DNA from: Nonomuraea rhodomycinica
GTDB taxonomy: Bacteria; Actinomycetota; Actinomycetes; Streptosporangiales; Streptosporangiaceae
NCBI RefSeq assembly: GCF_013363995.1
Contig: NZ_JABWGO010000007.1
Location: 186,001 to 250,000 of the forward strand
Length of the DNA: 64,000 bases
Direction of reading: 5' to 3'
The first letter of the stretch is position 1, and each line of letters opens with the position of its first letter. A program made the translations under genes and the position numbers. The notes under the pieces are model-generated. The model was not told the origin of the DNA and did no database searches. It worked only from the letters and a program-made list of their open reading frames with translations. Positions 7,950 through 16,063 of this stretch are shown here, one piece after another.

Positions 7950-7970
7950 TCCCACGAAGGAGAAATCAAA

Positions 7971-8531
7971 ATGATGCGTCGCATTCTCGTCGGTGCAGCC
8001 CTCGCCGGTGCCGTCTTCGGACTCTCGACCGTGAGCGCCCACGCGGACAGCGGCACCAGCGCGCTCTGCACCCCCAAGCCGGTCGTGACCGACTGCGCCC
8101 CCAAGCCTGTCGTCCTCACTCCCAAGCCGGTCATCGCGGTTCCCTGCGCCACCAAGATCGTGACGACCGCGACGCAGTGCACGACCACCTGCACGACGAA
8201 GTGCGTGACCAACTCCGGGGCCACGCAGTCCTCCTCGACGCAGTCCACCCAGTCGTCGCAGTCGTCGCAGTCCTCGTCCACGCACTCCACGGCCACCAGC
8301 TCCACCGCCACGAGCTCGATCAGCTACGTGCCGATGAGCGGCCCGCTCAACACCGGCAACCAGATCGGCAGCCAGTGGTCCGCGGCCAACGACCTCGTTC
8401 TGCTGAACGACGTGGCCAACAACTCCGTCAAGCACATCGACGTGCTCAACGTCGGCAAGCTCGACAAGGTCAACGTGGGCGTGCTGAACAACCACCAGGC
8501 GGCGGCCACCTCCGTGCTCGCCCCCTGCTGA
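7971..8531 (+). CDS. secreted Ser/Thr/Gln-rich protein with rodlin-like C-terminus
   Basis: 186 residues. GAAGGAG upstream supports the ATG at 7971. A signal peptide (MMRRILVGAALAGAVFGLST, cleavage near SAHA) closely matches that of the upstream paralogue. The mature chain starts with KPVV repeats and several Cys residues, then a low-complexity Ser/Thr/Gln stretch (residues ~83-117) that could act as a wall-spanning stalk. It ends with a ~60-residue C-terminus containing KHIDVLNVGKLDKVNV, shared with the 79-residue protein. It is probably a cell-surface structural protein; the shared C-terminus may be the assembly module. The last residues APC leave a terminal cysteine. Confidence 0.85.
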   Translation: MMRRILVGAALAGAVFGLSTVSAHADSGTSALCTPKPVVTDCAPKPVVLTPKPVIAVPCATKIVTTATQCTTTCTTKCVTNSGATQSSSTQSTQSSQSSQSSSTHSTATSSTATSSISYVPMSGPLNTGNQIGSQWSAANDLVLLNDVANNSVKHIDVLNVGKLDKVNVGVLNNHQAAATSVLAPC

Positions 8532-8551
8532 GCCACGGGTAGGCACGGACC

Positions 8552-8576
8552 GGCCTCCGGCCTGCTTCCGGAGGCC
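8552..8576 (+). terminator. hairpin after the second rodlin-like gene
   Basis: GGCCTCCGG (8552-8560) and CCGGAGGCC (8568-8576) form a perfect 9-bp stem with a 7-nt loop, 20 bp after the stop codon. There is no T-run, as is usual in this kind of genome. Confidence 0.65.
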
Positions 8577-9171
8577 CGCGTTCAGGCCGCGCTCGTCTGA
8601 TCGGGGGCCCGCGTCCTCAGACGGCCTGGGTCCGGCCGGCGCCCGTGTCCGAGCCCTCCCGAGCGGCTCGTACACGACGACGCCCGACAGGGAGAGCACC
8701 AGCTGGATGGCGGCGGTGCTCACCCGGATCGGGCCGGTGGCGCCGGTGGGATGGTGCACTCCCAGGTGGACCCGGGCCCGCGTGTGCGCGGTGACGAGCG
8801 AGAAGTGATCCGCCGGCGGGTGTGGGCGGGTGATGGCGATCCTGTACAGGGGAGCCCATGCCCCGTCCGGCGGAGACCGACGCGAGGGTCAAGGGGGCCG
8901 CCCGGGCCATCAGGTCCGCGGCGGCCCGACGCGTACGGCCCATGGCGAGGTGAGGGGTTGGGCCGGGTTGGGTACGTACCGGACAGAGCCTCCTCAGACC
9001 GGCTCATACCCCCACAGCCATACCAGCCCTTTAGGGTCAATATCACTTAGCGAACGACAATTCGTGTAGCCTGGTTCCGGACTGGCGAGACACGCGGCGC
9101 CGGTCCGTTCCCCCAGTGCGCAGGGGCCGGAGGACGACCCCCACGCTCGGAGAGATGGGGGTGCGCGGCCG
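8577..9171. other. intergenic stretch without a supported gene
   Basis: Nearly 600 bp between the second rodlin-like gene and the STAS gene. Reading frames exist on both strands but none has a ribosome-binding site with a recognisable product. A minus-strand frame around 8640-8880 gives a plausible hydrophobic stretch (AAIQLVLSLSGVVVYEPL) but no proper start, so at most it is a gene relic. The last ~130 bp are less GC-rich and probably hold the STAS gene promoter. Confidence 0.6.
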
Positions 9172-9591
9172 ATGAGCGGCGACACGGACACGAACGAGCG
9201 GCTGCTCTACGCCGACCGGCTCGTCCGGATCTCCCTGCGGATGCCTCTCCGGGACCCGCGGACCACACCCCACCTGCTGTTCGCGACGGCCGGCACCGGC
9301 CCCGTGGTCACACTCGTCGGCGAGATCGACGTGAGCAACTGCGAGGCGCTGACGCGGGCGCTGACCGCCTGCCGAGCCGGTGGCGGGCACGTGACCGTCG
9401 ACACCGGCCGGCTGAGCTTCATCGACCTGGCGGGCCTGCGGGCGCTGATCATGCCGGCGCTCCCCGCGCCGCAGCGCTGGGTGCGCCTGCGCAACGTCAC
9501 GCCGTACCAGGAGAGGCTGCTGCAGCTGATCGGCTGGCTCTACGAGCTGGACCCCGAGCCCGACAGCGCCGCGCCGCAGGCCACTCCCTAG
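9172..9591 (+). CDS. STAS domain protein (anti-sigma factor antagonist-like) lacking the phospho-acceptor
   Basis: 139 residues with a STAS fold from ~42 to 125 (VVTLVGEIDVSNCEALTRAL, then VTVDTGRLSFIDLAGLRAL). In classical anti-sigma antagonists the loop reads DSSGL and its second Ser is phosphorylated by the anti-sigma kinase. Here it reads DLAGL, so the phosphorylation site is absent and the protein may be permanently active or may have another binding role. The TAG stop overlaps the stop of the convergent geosmin synthase gene within the palindrome CTAG. It stands alone, without a kinase partner. Confidence 0.85.
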   Translation: MSGDTDTNERLLYADRLVRISLRMPLRDPRTTPHLLFATAGTGPVVTLVGEIDVSNCEALTRALTACRAGGGHVTVDTGRLSFIDLAGLRALIMPALPAPQRWVRLRNVTPYQERLLQLIGWLYELDPEPDSAAPQATP

Positions 9592-11768
9592 ACCGCCGAG
9601 CCCCACATCATCGCGGCCGAGGTGCCGAGACCCGTCGGACCGGCCAGCCGCCACCGGGGCGGCTGGTGGTGGCGGCGCAGCGACTCCTCGTCGTAGCGGC
9701 GGCAGTCGCGATGCCACACCAGGATGCCCGACATCCAGTTCTCCAGGTCCCGCACGTAGCCGCGCAGCACCTCGCGCGCCTCCTCGCTCAGCCCGGCGTC
9801 GTCGTAGAGCACCGGCAGCTCGTGCTCGGCGACGTGCTGGAACTGCCGCATCCGCGAGTTGATCAGGTCGGTCGCGATGCCGAGCGCCTCGGGGTAGCGG
9901 CAGCCGAAGAACGTCTCGGTGACCAGCACGACGTTGTGCGTCTCACCCTCGAACTCGACCTCCTTCTGGTACGAGAACACGTCGTTGAGCAGGGCCGCGT
10001 AGTCCATGGCGGAGTTCTCCAGCGACCGCAGCGGCCCGCTGTCGTAGATCTCCGGCGGCACCCGGTCGCCGTGGGCCAGGCGGCACAGGCTCATCGTGAG
10101 CTCCGAGCCGAACGTCATGCGCCGCATCTCGACGTAGTCGACGGGGTCGGGCACCCGGTTGGCGATCTGGTTGGCCAGCTCCCACAGCCAGCTCTGCACC
10201 ATGTCCTCGATCGCCCCGCGGAACCTGCGGCGCGCCGCCGGCTCCATCGGCCCGGCCGTGCGGGCCCACAGGTCGGCCAGACCGCGTTCGAGCGCGTTCA
10301 CCGGCACCGCGAGCGGCGGCCCGTCGAGGGGCATGAACATCGGCAGCCGCTCGACGCACACCTTGGCGGCGGCCAGGTTGCGGGTGCGGCCGAACACCAC
10401 GGGGAAGTAGTCGTCGCCGTAGGTGCCCCAGGCCAGCCAGGCCGACGACAGGTCGAGCTGGGCGGGGGAGGCGTCGGGGTGGATGCCCGCCGCGCACAGC
10501 GGCAGGTCGTAGTCGGCCAGCTTGTCGGCGTCCCAGACGGCCGAGCCCACCACGCCGGGCTGCGCCTCCAGGATGCCCATCTCCCGCGCCCAGGTGATGA
10601 CGTTGACACGGGCCGCGCCGAGGTGGGGCGACAGCCGGGGCTCGAACGGCATGAGCAGCTCGGGGATGACCGACGGCCCGACCCGCCGGTGGGGGACGTG
10701 CGCGTACGAGCGGAACCGCTTGGCGCCGAGGATGTCGACGACCGCGCGCATGCCGAGCCCCGCGCCGCGCCCGGCGCGCTCGTTCATGTAGCGGCTGGAG
10801 CGCATGTGCCACTCATGGCCGCCGGACTGCCAGTCCTGCAGCCCCTTGACGTAGGCGAGCACGCCGGCGCAGGACAGCGGGTCGAGGCCGTGCTCGGCGA
10901 ACAGCGGGCCCAGCTCGGTGGCCACCGTGTGCTCGAACTGCTGGAGCCGGGAGGTGAGCAGGTCGTTGACGGAGTCGGCGGCCTCCTGCGTGGTGCAGCC
11001 GAGGAACGTCTCCAGCACCAGCACCCCGTTGCTCAGCTCGCCCTCCTCCTCCACCTCCCGCTGGTAGGAGAACAGGTCGTTGCGCAGGTGGACGGCGTCG
11101 GAGAAGGTGTCGCGCAGCACCCGCATGGGCCGGGAGGCGGCGATGCGGGCGGGCACCTCGGCCCCCACGGCGTGCTCGACGAGACCGGCCGACCACGGCG
11201 CCCCGCCCACCTTGCGGCGCATCTCGATGTACTCGACCGGGTTGGGCACCCGGCCGATGTTGATGTTGGACAGCTCCCACAGCGACTCGTTCAGCAGGTT
11301 GCGGGTGCTCTCGGCGAAGCGCTCCCGCCACTGCTGCGAGCGGCTGGGCACCGTGCGCCGCCACAGGTCGGCCAGGCCGGCCTCCACCGGGTTGGCCGGC
11401 TCCGGCATGCCGGCCGCCAGGTCCGGCGGCATGAACGCGGGCAGCCGGTCGAGGTGCTGCTTGCCGGCCTCCCGGTCGCCGGTGCGCTTGAACAGCTCCA
11501 GGAAGTGGTCGTCGAAGAAGAACACCCACACGTACCAGTCGGTGATCAGGCTCAGCTCGGGCCCGTCGCAGTCGGGATGGGTGTAGGCGCACAGCAGGGC
11601 GTAGTCGTGGGAGTCGAGGTCACGCTGCTCCCAGACGCCGGAGCCCTCCAGCATGCCCATGGCGCGGGCCCACTCGCGGGAGTGCCGCCGGGCCTCCTCC
11701 AGGTGGGGGTTGAGCCGGGCGGGATACGGCAGGTAGAAGTCGGGCAGCTCGAACGGCTGGTCGGCCAT
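9588..11768 (-). CDS. geoA: germacradienol/geosmin synthase (bifunctional terpene cyclase)
   Basis: 726 residues, the usual length. The N-terminal cyclase converts farnesyl diphosphate to germacradienol: metal motif DDHFLE at 86-91 and NSE motif NDLFSYQRE at 230-238. The C-terminal domain turns germacradienol into geosmin: DDYFP at 452-456 and NDVFSYQKE at 595-603. Both match the known enzyme closely, including the conserved end PTGLGTSAA. The start at 11768 lies 4 bp after the stop of the shell-protein gene upstream, whose final codons contain the ribosome-binding GGAG, so the two are tightly coupled. No long disordered tail typical of encapsulin cargo is seen at either end. It is the last gene of the terpene/shell operon. 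Confidence 0.96.
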   Translation of the reverse strand: MADQPFELPDFYLPYPARLNPHLEEARRHSREWARAMGMLEGSGVWEQRDLDSHDYALLCAYTHPDCDGPELSLITDWYVWVFFFDDHFLELFKRTGDREAGKQHLDRLPAFMPPDLAAGMPEPANPVEAGLADLWRRTVPSRSQQWRERFAESTRNLLNESLWELSNINIGRVPNPVEYIEMRRKVGGAPWSAGLVEHAVGAEVPARIAASRPMRVLRDTFSDAVHLRNDLFSYQREVEEEGELSNGVLVLETFLGCTTQEAADSVNDLLTSRLQQFEHTVATELGPLFAEHGLDPLSCAGVLAYVKGLQDWQSGGHEWHMRSSRYMNERAGRGAGLGMRAVVDILGAKRFRSYAHVPHRRVGPSVIPELLMPFEPRLSPHLGAARVNVITWAREMGILEAQPGVVGSAVWDADKLADYDLPLCAAGIHPDASPAQLDLSSAWLAWGTYGDDYFPVVFGRTRNLAAAKVCVERLPMFMPLDGPPLAVPVNALERGLADLWARTAGPMEPAARRRFRGAIEDMVQSWLWELANQIANRVPDPVDYVEMRRMTFGSELTMSLCRLAHGDRVPPEIYDSGPLRSLENSAMDYAALLNDVFSYQKEVEFEGETHNVVLVTETFFGCRYPEALGIATDLINSRMRQFQHVAEHELPVLYDDAGLSEEAREVLRGYVRDLENWMSGILVWHRDCRRYDEESLRRHHQPPRWRLAGPTGLGTSAAMMWGSAV

Positions 11769-11772
11769 GGGA

Positions 11773-13269
11773 TCACTCCGTTGCGCTCGTGAACCTCTGA
11801 TCGTGAACCTGGACGTCGGTGAGCATGCCGAGCGCGTCGGGCACCAGGACGGCCGCCGAATAGTGGGCGCTGACCAGGTAGGAGGTGATGGCCCGCTCGT
11901 CGATGCCGGTGCGCCGCACGCTCAGGCCGGGCAGGCGCTCGCCGGGCAGGCCGGTCTGCCGCAGCCCCACCACGCCCTGGTCGTCCTCGCCGGTGCGGAA
12001 CGCGAGGATCGCGGTCGTGCCCGCCCGGCTGACCGGCAGCTTGTCGCAGGGCAGGATGGGCACCCCGCGCCAGGCCGGCAGCGCGCGCCCCTCGACGGTG
12101 ACGGGCTCGGGGTGGACGCCCCGGCGGTTGCACTCGCGGCCGAACGCGGCGATCGCCGCCGGGTGGGCGAGGAAGTAGCGGGTCTTCTTGCGCCGGCTGA
12201 GCAGCTCGTCGAGGTCGTCGGGGGTGGGCGGGCCGCCGCGCGTGGGGAGGCGCTGCCGGGGATCGACGTTGTGCAGCAGCCCGAAGCCGGGGTCGTTGAC
12301 CAGCGCGTGCTCCTGCGCCTCCAGGACCGCCTCGACGGTGAGCCTGAGCTGCTGCTCGGTCTGGTCCATCGGCTCGCTGAACAGGTCGGCGACCCGGGTG
12401 TGGACCCGGAGCACGGCCTGGGAGACGCTCAGCTCGTACTCGCGCGGGCCGGGGTCGTAGTCGGCGAACGTGCCGGGCAGCACCGGCTCGCCCCGGTGCC
12501 CGGCGGCCACGGCGATGGCCGCCTCGCCGTGCTTGTTGCGCGGCCTGGCCAGCTCGGCGCGGTGCCGGTCGAGCCGGGCGCGCAACGACGGCGACCGGTC
12601 GGCCAGCGCGTCGAACGCCTCCCACGGCAGGTACAGCACCGTGCAGGGCGTGCGCGCCTCCAGCGTGTACGGCCAGCGCCCCTCGGCCCCGGACGGTCCG
12701 GCCCCGGACCGCTCGGCGGCCCCGAGGCTTGCGGCCCAGGACCGCTCCGCCCCGGCGTGGTCCCCCGCCGACAGCGTCGCCCGGACCAGGGCGTCGCCGT
12801 ACGGGCCGCGCTCCAGCCGGACCGCCTTGCCGTGCGCGAGCAGCACCAGGCCGTCGGCGGGCTCGCCGGCCCGCACGACGGCCTCGCCCGGCGCGTACTC
12901 CCGCTGCTCGAACAGGCCGGCCAGCCGCTCCAGGACGGCGGCGTCGTCGTACCCGCCCAGCGGCGGCAGCTCGGCCAGGCTGGGCGGGATCACCCGGACC
13001 CGCGCCCCCTCGAAGGCGAAGCCCACCCGGCCGCCGCCCACGGGATAGGTGTGCCGGCGGTTGACCCGGTAGACGGCGCCGGCCACCTCCACCCAGGGCA
13101 GGACCCGCGTCAGCCAGCGAGGCGTGATCTCGCGCGCCTGCGGCGGGGTCTTGGTCGTCGTGGCGAGCAGCCGCGCGGCCTCGGTGCCGAGGCTCTGCGG
13201 TACGGCCTCGGTGCCGAGGCTCTGCCGCGCGGCGTCCCGCTGCTGCTCCGTCAAACCGGCACCCTCCAT
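11773..13269 (-). CDS. family 2B encapsulin-like shell protein with degenerate cNMP-binding domain (shell 1)
   Basis: 498 residues, homologous along its length to the neighbouring 468-residue protein. After the N-terminal arm, a cyclic-nucleotide-binding-like domain (~105-235) is inserted. The rest has the HK97-type shell signature of EshA/family 2B encapsulins (YDPGPREYELSV; HNVDPRQRLPTRGGPPTPDDLDELL; RECNRRGVHP; AWRGVPILPCDKLPV; YLVSAHYSAAVLVPDALG). Compared with shell 2, the nucleotide pocket is disrupted: GDHLGE is GDHAGA, followed by ~16 extra Ala/Gly/Ser-rich residues (about 175-200). The N-terminal arm carries a duplicated SLGTEA. The gene lies 4 bp after shell 2 and 4 bp before geosmin synthase. 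In the family, such proteins form icosahedral nanocompartments. Confidence 0.9.
   Translation of the reverse strand: MEGAGLTEQQRDAARQSLGTEAVPQSLGTEAARLLATTTKTPPQAREITPRWLTRVLPWVEVAGAVYRVNRRHTYPVGGGRVGFAFEGARVRVIPPSLAELPPLGGYDDAAVLERLAGLFEQREYAPGEAVVRAGEPADGLVLLAHGKAVRLERGPYGDALVRATLSAGDHAGAERSWAASLGAAERSGAGPSGAEGRWPYTLEARTPCTVLYLPWEAFDALADRSPSLRARLDRHRAELARPRNKHGEAAIAVAAGHRGEPVLPGTFADYDPGPREYELSVSQAVLRVHTRVADLFSEPMDQTEQQLRLTVEAVLEAQEHALVNDPGFGLLHNVDPRQRLPTRGGPPTPDDLDELLSRRKKTRYFLAHPAAIAAFGRECNRRGVHPEPVTVEGRALPAWRGVPILPCDKLPVSRAGTTAILAFRTGEDDQGVVGLRQTGLPGERLPGLSVRRTGIDERAITSYLVSAHYSAAVLVPDALGMLTDVQVHDQRFTSATE
13178..13231 (-). repeat. 27-bp tandem duplication in the shell 1 N-terminal arm
   Basis: The 23-bp core that begins GCCTCGGTGCCGAGGCTCTG occurs at 13178-13200 and again at 13205-13227 with one mismatch, a period of 27 bp. 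It adds nine residues and yields SLGTEAVPQSLGTEAA, where shell 2 has a single SLSTEAA. The N-terminal arm is an assembly element in HK97-type shells. Confidence 0.85.
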
Positions 13270-13273
13270 CCTG

Positions 13274-14680
13274 CTAGTGCTCGTGTCCGAGCTCGACGTC
13301 CTCCAGGACGGCCAGCGCGTCGGGGACCAGGACGGCGGCGGAGTAGTAGGCGGTGACCAGGTAGGAGATGACCGCCTTCTCGTTGATGTTCATGAAGCGG
13401 ACCGACAGGCCCGGCTGGTACTCGTCGGGGATGCCGGTCTGGTGCAGGCCGACGACCCCCTGGCTCTCCTGGCCGGTGCGCATGAGCATGATCGAGGTGG
13501 TGCGGGTGTCGGTGACGGGGATCTTGTTGCACGGGAAGATCGGCACGCCGCGCCAGGCCGGCACCCGGTGCCCGCCGACCTCGCTCGCCTGCGGGTAGAG
13601 GCCGCGCTTGGAGCACTCCCTGCCGATGGCGGCGATGGCCTGCGGATGGGCGAGGAAGAAGGCCGGCTCCTTCCACACCTTGGCGAGCAGCTCGTCGAGG
13701 TCGTCGGGGGTGGGCGGGCCGCTGCGGGTGCGGATGCGCTGGGAGAAGTCGGCGTTGTGCAGCAGGCCGAAGTCGCGGTTGTTGACCAGCTCGTGCTCCT
13801 GGCGCTCGCGAAGCGCTTCGATGGTGAGCCTGAGCTGCTGGTCGAGCTGGCTCATCGGCTGGTTGTACAGGTCGGAGACGCGGGTGTGGACGCGCAGGAT
13901 GGTCTGGGCGACGCTCAGCTCGTACTCGCGCGGCGCGAGGTCGTAGTCGACGAACGTGCCGGGCAGCGTCGGCTCGCCGGTGTGGCCCGACGACATGTCG
14001 ATCGCGGCCTCGCCGTAGTCGTTACGGGCGCGGTTCTCGACGTCGCGGATGCCGGCCAGGTGGTCGCGCAGCTCGGGGGACTGGTCGTGGATCTGCTGGA
14101 AGTCGTGCTGGGAGAGCACGAGGACGGTGCAGCTGGTGGCGGCCTTGGCGGTGAAGGAGAAGCGGCCCGGCTCGGTCAGGAGCTGCTCGCCGAGGTGGTC
14201 GCCGTCGGCCAGCACGCCCAGGGCCTGCTCGTCGCCGTAGGCGCCGTGGCCGCTCTTGGCGACCCGGCCGTGGGCGATCAGCACGAGCTGGTCGACGGGG
14301 CTGCCCTCGGTGACGATCGCCTGGCCCGCTTCGTACTCGCGCTGGATGAACCGGGCGGCCAGCGCCTCCAGCACCTCCATCTCGCAGAAGCCGCGCAGCG
14401 GGGCCAGCTCGGTGAGCTCCGCGGGGATGACCCGCACCTCGGCGCCCGTGGTGGTGAAGGTGATGCGGCCGTCGCCGAGGGTGTAGGTGAGCCGGCGGTT
14501 CACCCGGAAGACGCCTCCGGAGGTCTGCACCCAGGGCAGCAGCTTCAGCAGCCAGCGGGAGGTGATCTCCTGCATCTGGGGGACCGTCTTGGTGGTCGTC
14601 GCCAGATTGCGCGCGGCCTCGGTGCTGAGACTGAGCTGCTGGTTGTGTCCTTCGGGAGCCGACTCGAACGTTTCGGTCAT
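13274..14680 (-). CDS. family 2B encapsulin-like shell protein with cNMP-binding domain (shell 2)
   Basis: 468 residues. The N-terminal arm (SLSTEAARNLATTTKT) is followed by a CRP-like cyclic-nucleotide-binding domain at ~98-210 containing GDHLGEQ (160-166). The canonical pocket Arg of cAMP receptors is not evident in the following segment (FTAKAATSC), so real nucleotide binding is uncertain. The shell fold follows (DYDLAPREYELSV; NADFSQRIRTRSGPPTPDDLDELL; AWRGVPIFPCNKIPV; YLVTAYYSAAVLVPDALA). This is the EshA-type family 2B encapsulin layout, known in Streptomyces beside 2-methylisoborneol synthase. Two divergent shell genes in tandem suggest a two-component shell. No strong Shine-Dalgarno precedes the ATG. 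Confidence 0.92.
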   Translation of the reverse strand: MTETFESAPEGHNQQLSLSTEAARNLATTTKTVPQMQEITSRWLLKLLPWVQTSGGVFRVNRRLTYTLGDGRITFTTTGAEVRVIPAELTELAPLRGFCEMEVLEALAARFIQREYEAGQAIVTEGSPVDQLVLIAHGRVAKSGHGAYGDEQALGVLADGDHLGEQLLTEPGRFSFTAKAATSCTVLVLSQHDFQQIHDQSPELRDHLAGIRDVENRARNDYGEAAIDMSSGHTGEPTLPGTFVDYDLAPREYELSVAQTILRVHTRVSDLYNQPMSQLDQQLRLTIEALRERQEHELVNNRDFGLLHNADFSQRIRTRSGPPTPDDLDELLAKVWKEPAFFLAHPQAIAAIGRECSKRGLYPQASEVGGHRVPAWRGVPIFPCNKIPVTDTRTTSIMLMRTGQESQGVVGLHQTGIPDEYQPGLSVRFMNINEKAVISYLVTAYYSAAVLVPDALAVLEDVELGHEH

Positions 14681-14782
14681 ACTGCACCACCAATCTTCAT
14701 GGGGAACGACGCCGGTGGCCCGGCGCGGGGGGATGGAACGTTCCAGAACCCGGGGCGGGCGGCCGTGCCGGCCGCCGGTCGC

Positions 14783-15832
14783 CTACCGGTCGCGGTGGGC
14801 GAGCCGCTCGGCCAGCACGGCCAGCGCCTCGCGCGCCTCGGCGGTCATGGGGGCGGCCCGCAGCTCGGCGGTCGCCTCACGCACCCGCTCGGCGATCATG
14901 TCCTCCACCTCGGCGAGCGCGCCGGTGGCGACGATGATCTGGCGCAGCTCGTCGGCCTGCTCCTCGGTCAGGTCGGGGTGGCCGTGCCAGGTGCGCAGGT
15001 AGGAGCGCTGCGCGGGCGTGGCCCGCTGGACCGCGTGGGCGAACAGCACGGTGTGCTTGCCGTCGCGCAGGTCGTCGAGCGCCGACTTGCCCGTCTCGGC
15101 GGACGAGCCGAACGTGCCGAGCACGTCGTCGCGGAGCTGGAACGCCTCGCCCAGCGGCAGGCCGAAGCGGGAGTAGGACTCCAGCAGCTCCGGCGGCGCG
15201 CCGGCCAGGGCGCCGCCGATCTGCATCGGGCGCTCCACGGTGTACTTGGCCGTCTTGTAGCGGATCACGGTGAGCGACTCGGGCACGGAGGCGCCGGCGC
15301 GGAGCTGGGCCAGGATGTCGAGGTACTGGCCGCTGATGACCTCGCTGCGCATGGCGTCGAACAGGTGGTGGGCCACGCGCAGCCGGCCGGGCTCCACCCC
15401 GCAGGACGACAGCAGCGCGTCGGCCCAGGCCAGGCTGAGGGTGCCGAGCAGGATGCCGCCGGCCTGGCCGAAGGTCTCGGCGCCGGGCCCCGCGTGCAGC
15501 TGGGACAGGCGCCGGTGGACGGTCGCGTGGCCCCGGCGCAGCTCGCTGCCGTCCATGATGTCGTCGTGGATCAGCAGGCCGGCGTGGCACAGCTCCAGCG
15601 CCGCCGCCGCGCTGATGATCTCGTCGCAGTCGCCGCCGCCCGCCCCGCGCCAGCCCCAGTAGCACAGCTGCGGGCGCACCCGCTTGCCGCCGCTGAGGAT
15701 GAAGTCGGTCAGCAGCTCGTACGCCGCGACCACGTCGGGGTCGGACACCGGCGCCCGCCACGCTTCGAGGAAGCCGGTCAAGCGCTGGTCAACGCGATCT
15801 CCGACCAGGTTATGAGTGAAGCCGACTGTCAT
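14783..15832 (-). CDS. polyprenyl diphosphate synthase (E-isoprenyl type)
   Basis: 349 residues. First Asp-rich motif HDDIMD (DDxxD, residues 90-94) and second motif RDDVLG (235-239), the DDxxG variant common in actinobacteria; substrate-binding GGKRVRPQL is near residue 48. It makes an allylic diphosphate (C15-C20 by family) from IPP and DMAPP; the chain length cannot be read safely. As first gene of the operon it probably supplies farnesyl diphosphate to geosmin synthase and is a second cargo candidate for the shell. The ATG at 15832 is chosen over a GTG at 15862 because GGAAGGGG lies ~8 nt upstream. The gap to shell 2 is 102 bp. Confidence 0.92.
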   Translation of the reverse strand: MTVGFTHNLVGDRVDQRLTGFLEAWRAPVSDPDVVAAYELLTDFILSGGKRVRPQLCYWGWRGAGGGDCDEIISAAAALELCHAGLLIHDDIMDGSELRRGHATVHRRLSQLHAGPGAETFGQAGGILLGTLSLAWADALLSSCGVEPGRLRVAHHLFDAMRSEVISGQYLDILAQLRAGASVPESLTVIRYKTAKYTVERPMQIGGALAGAPPELLESYSRFGLPLGEAFQLRDDVLGTFGSSAETGKSALDDLRDGKHTVLFAHAVQRATPAQRSYLRTWHGHPDLTEEQADELRQIIVATGALAEVEDMIAERVREATAELRAAPMTAEAREALAVLAERLAHRDR

Positions 15833-15860
15833 GACTGAAGGCCCCTTCCGCCAAGGCCAC

Positions 15861-15872
15861 ACTACATGTAGT
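15861..15872. promoter_or_regulatory. 12-bp palindrome upstream of the terpene/shell operon
   Basis: ACTACATGTAGT is a perfect palindrome 29 bp upstream of the polyprenyl synthase ATG, in the divergent region shared with the DUF4142 gene. Its position fits an operator for the terpene/shell operon; the regulator is unknown. Confidence 0.5.
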
Positions 15873-16063
15873 TATTCATCGAACACGGAGTGTGTAAAGT
15901 CTCTTCTGTGGCTCCAGGTGGCCTGAGCGCGGGCCGCGCGCCGGCCGAAGGGCTCTGAGCTGGGAGGACCCGGCGACACGCTGGCGCGCATAACTACGGA
16001 GCGCATCCGAAAGGTGTCTACTTGTAATTACACGCAGTGCGTTTCCAAACAAGTGGGGATTCC

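Larger units (their letters stand above)
7497..7970. other. intergenic region between the rodlin-like genes
   Basis: This 474-bp stretch holds the hairpin at 7621-7674, a relatively AT-rich segment at ~7745-7860 and the promoter/leader block of the second gene (7878-7949). I see no convincing reading frame with a ribosome-binding site. Confidence 0.7.

Noticed and set aside
8617..8943. Possible minus-strand gene after the second rodlin-like gene
   Set aside because: No ribosome-binding site, no recognisable motif and weak codon bias. A hydrophobic piece in another frame has no start codon.
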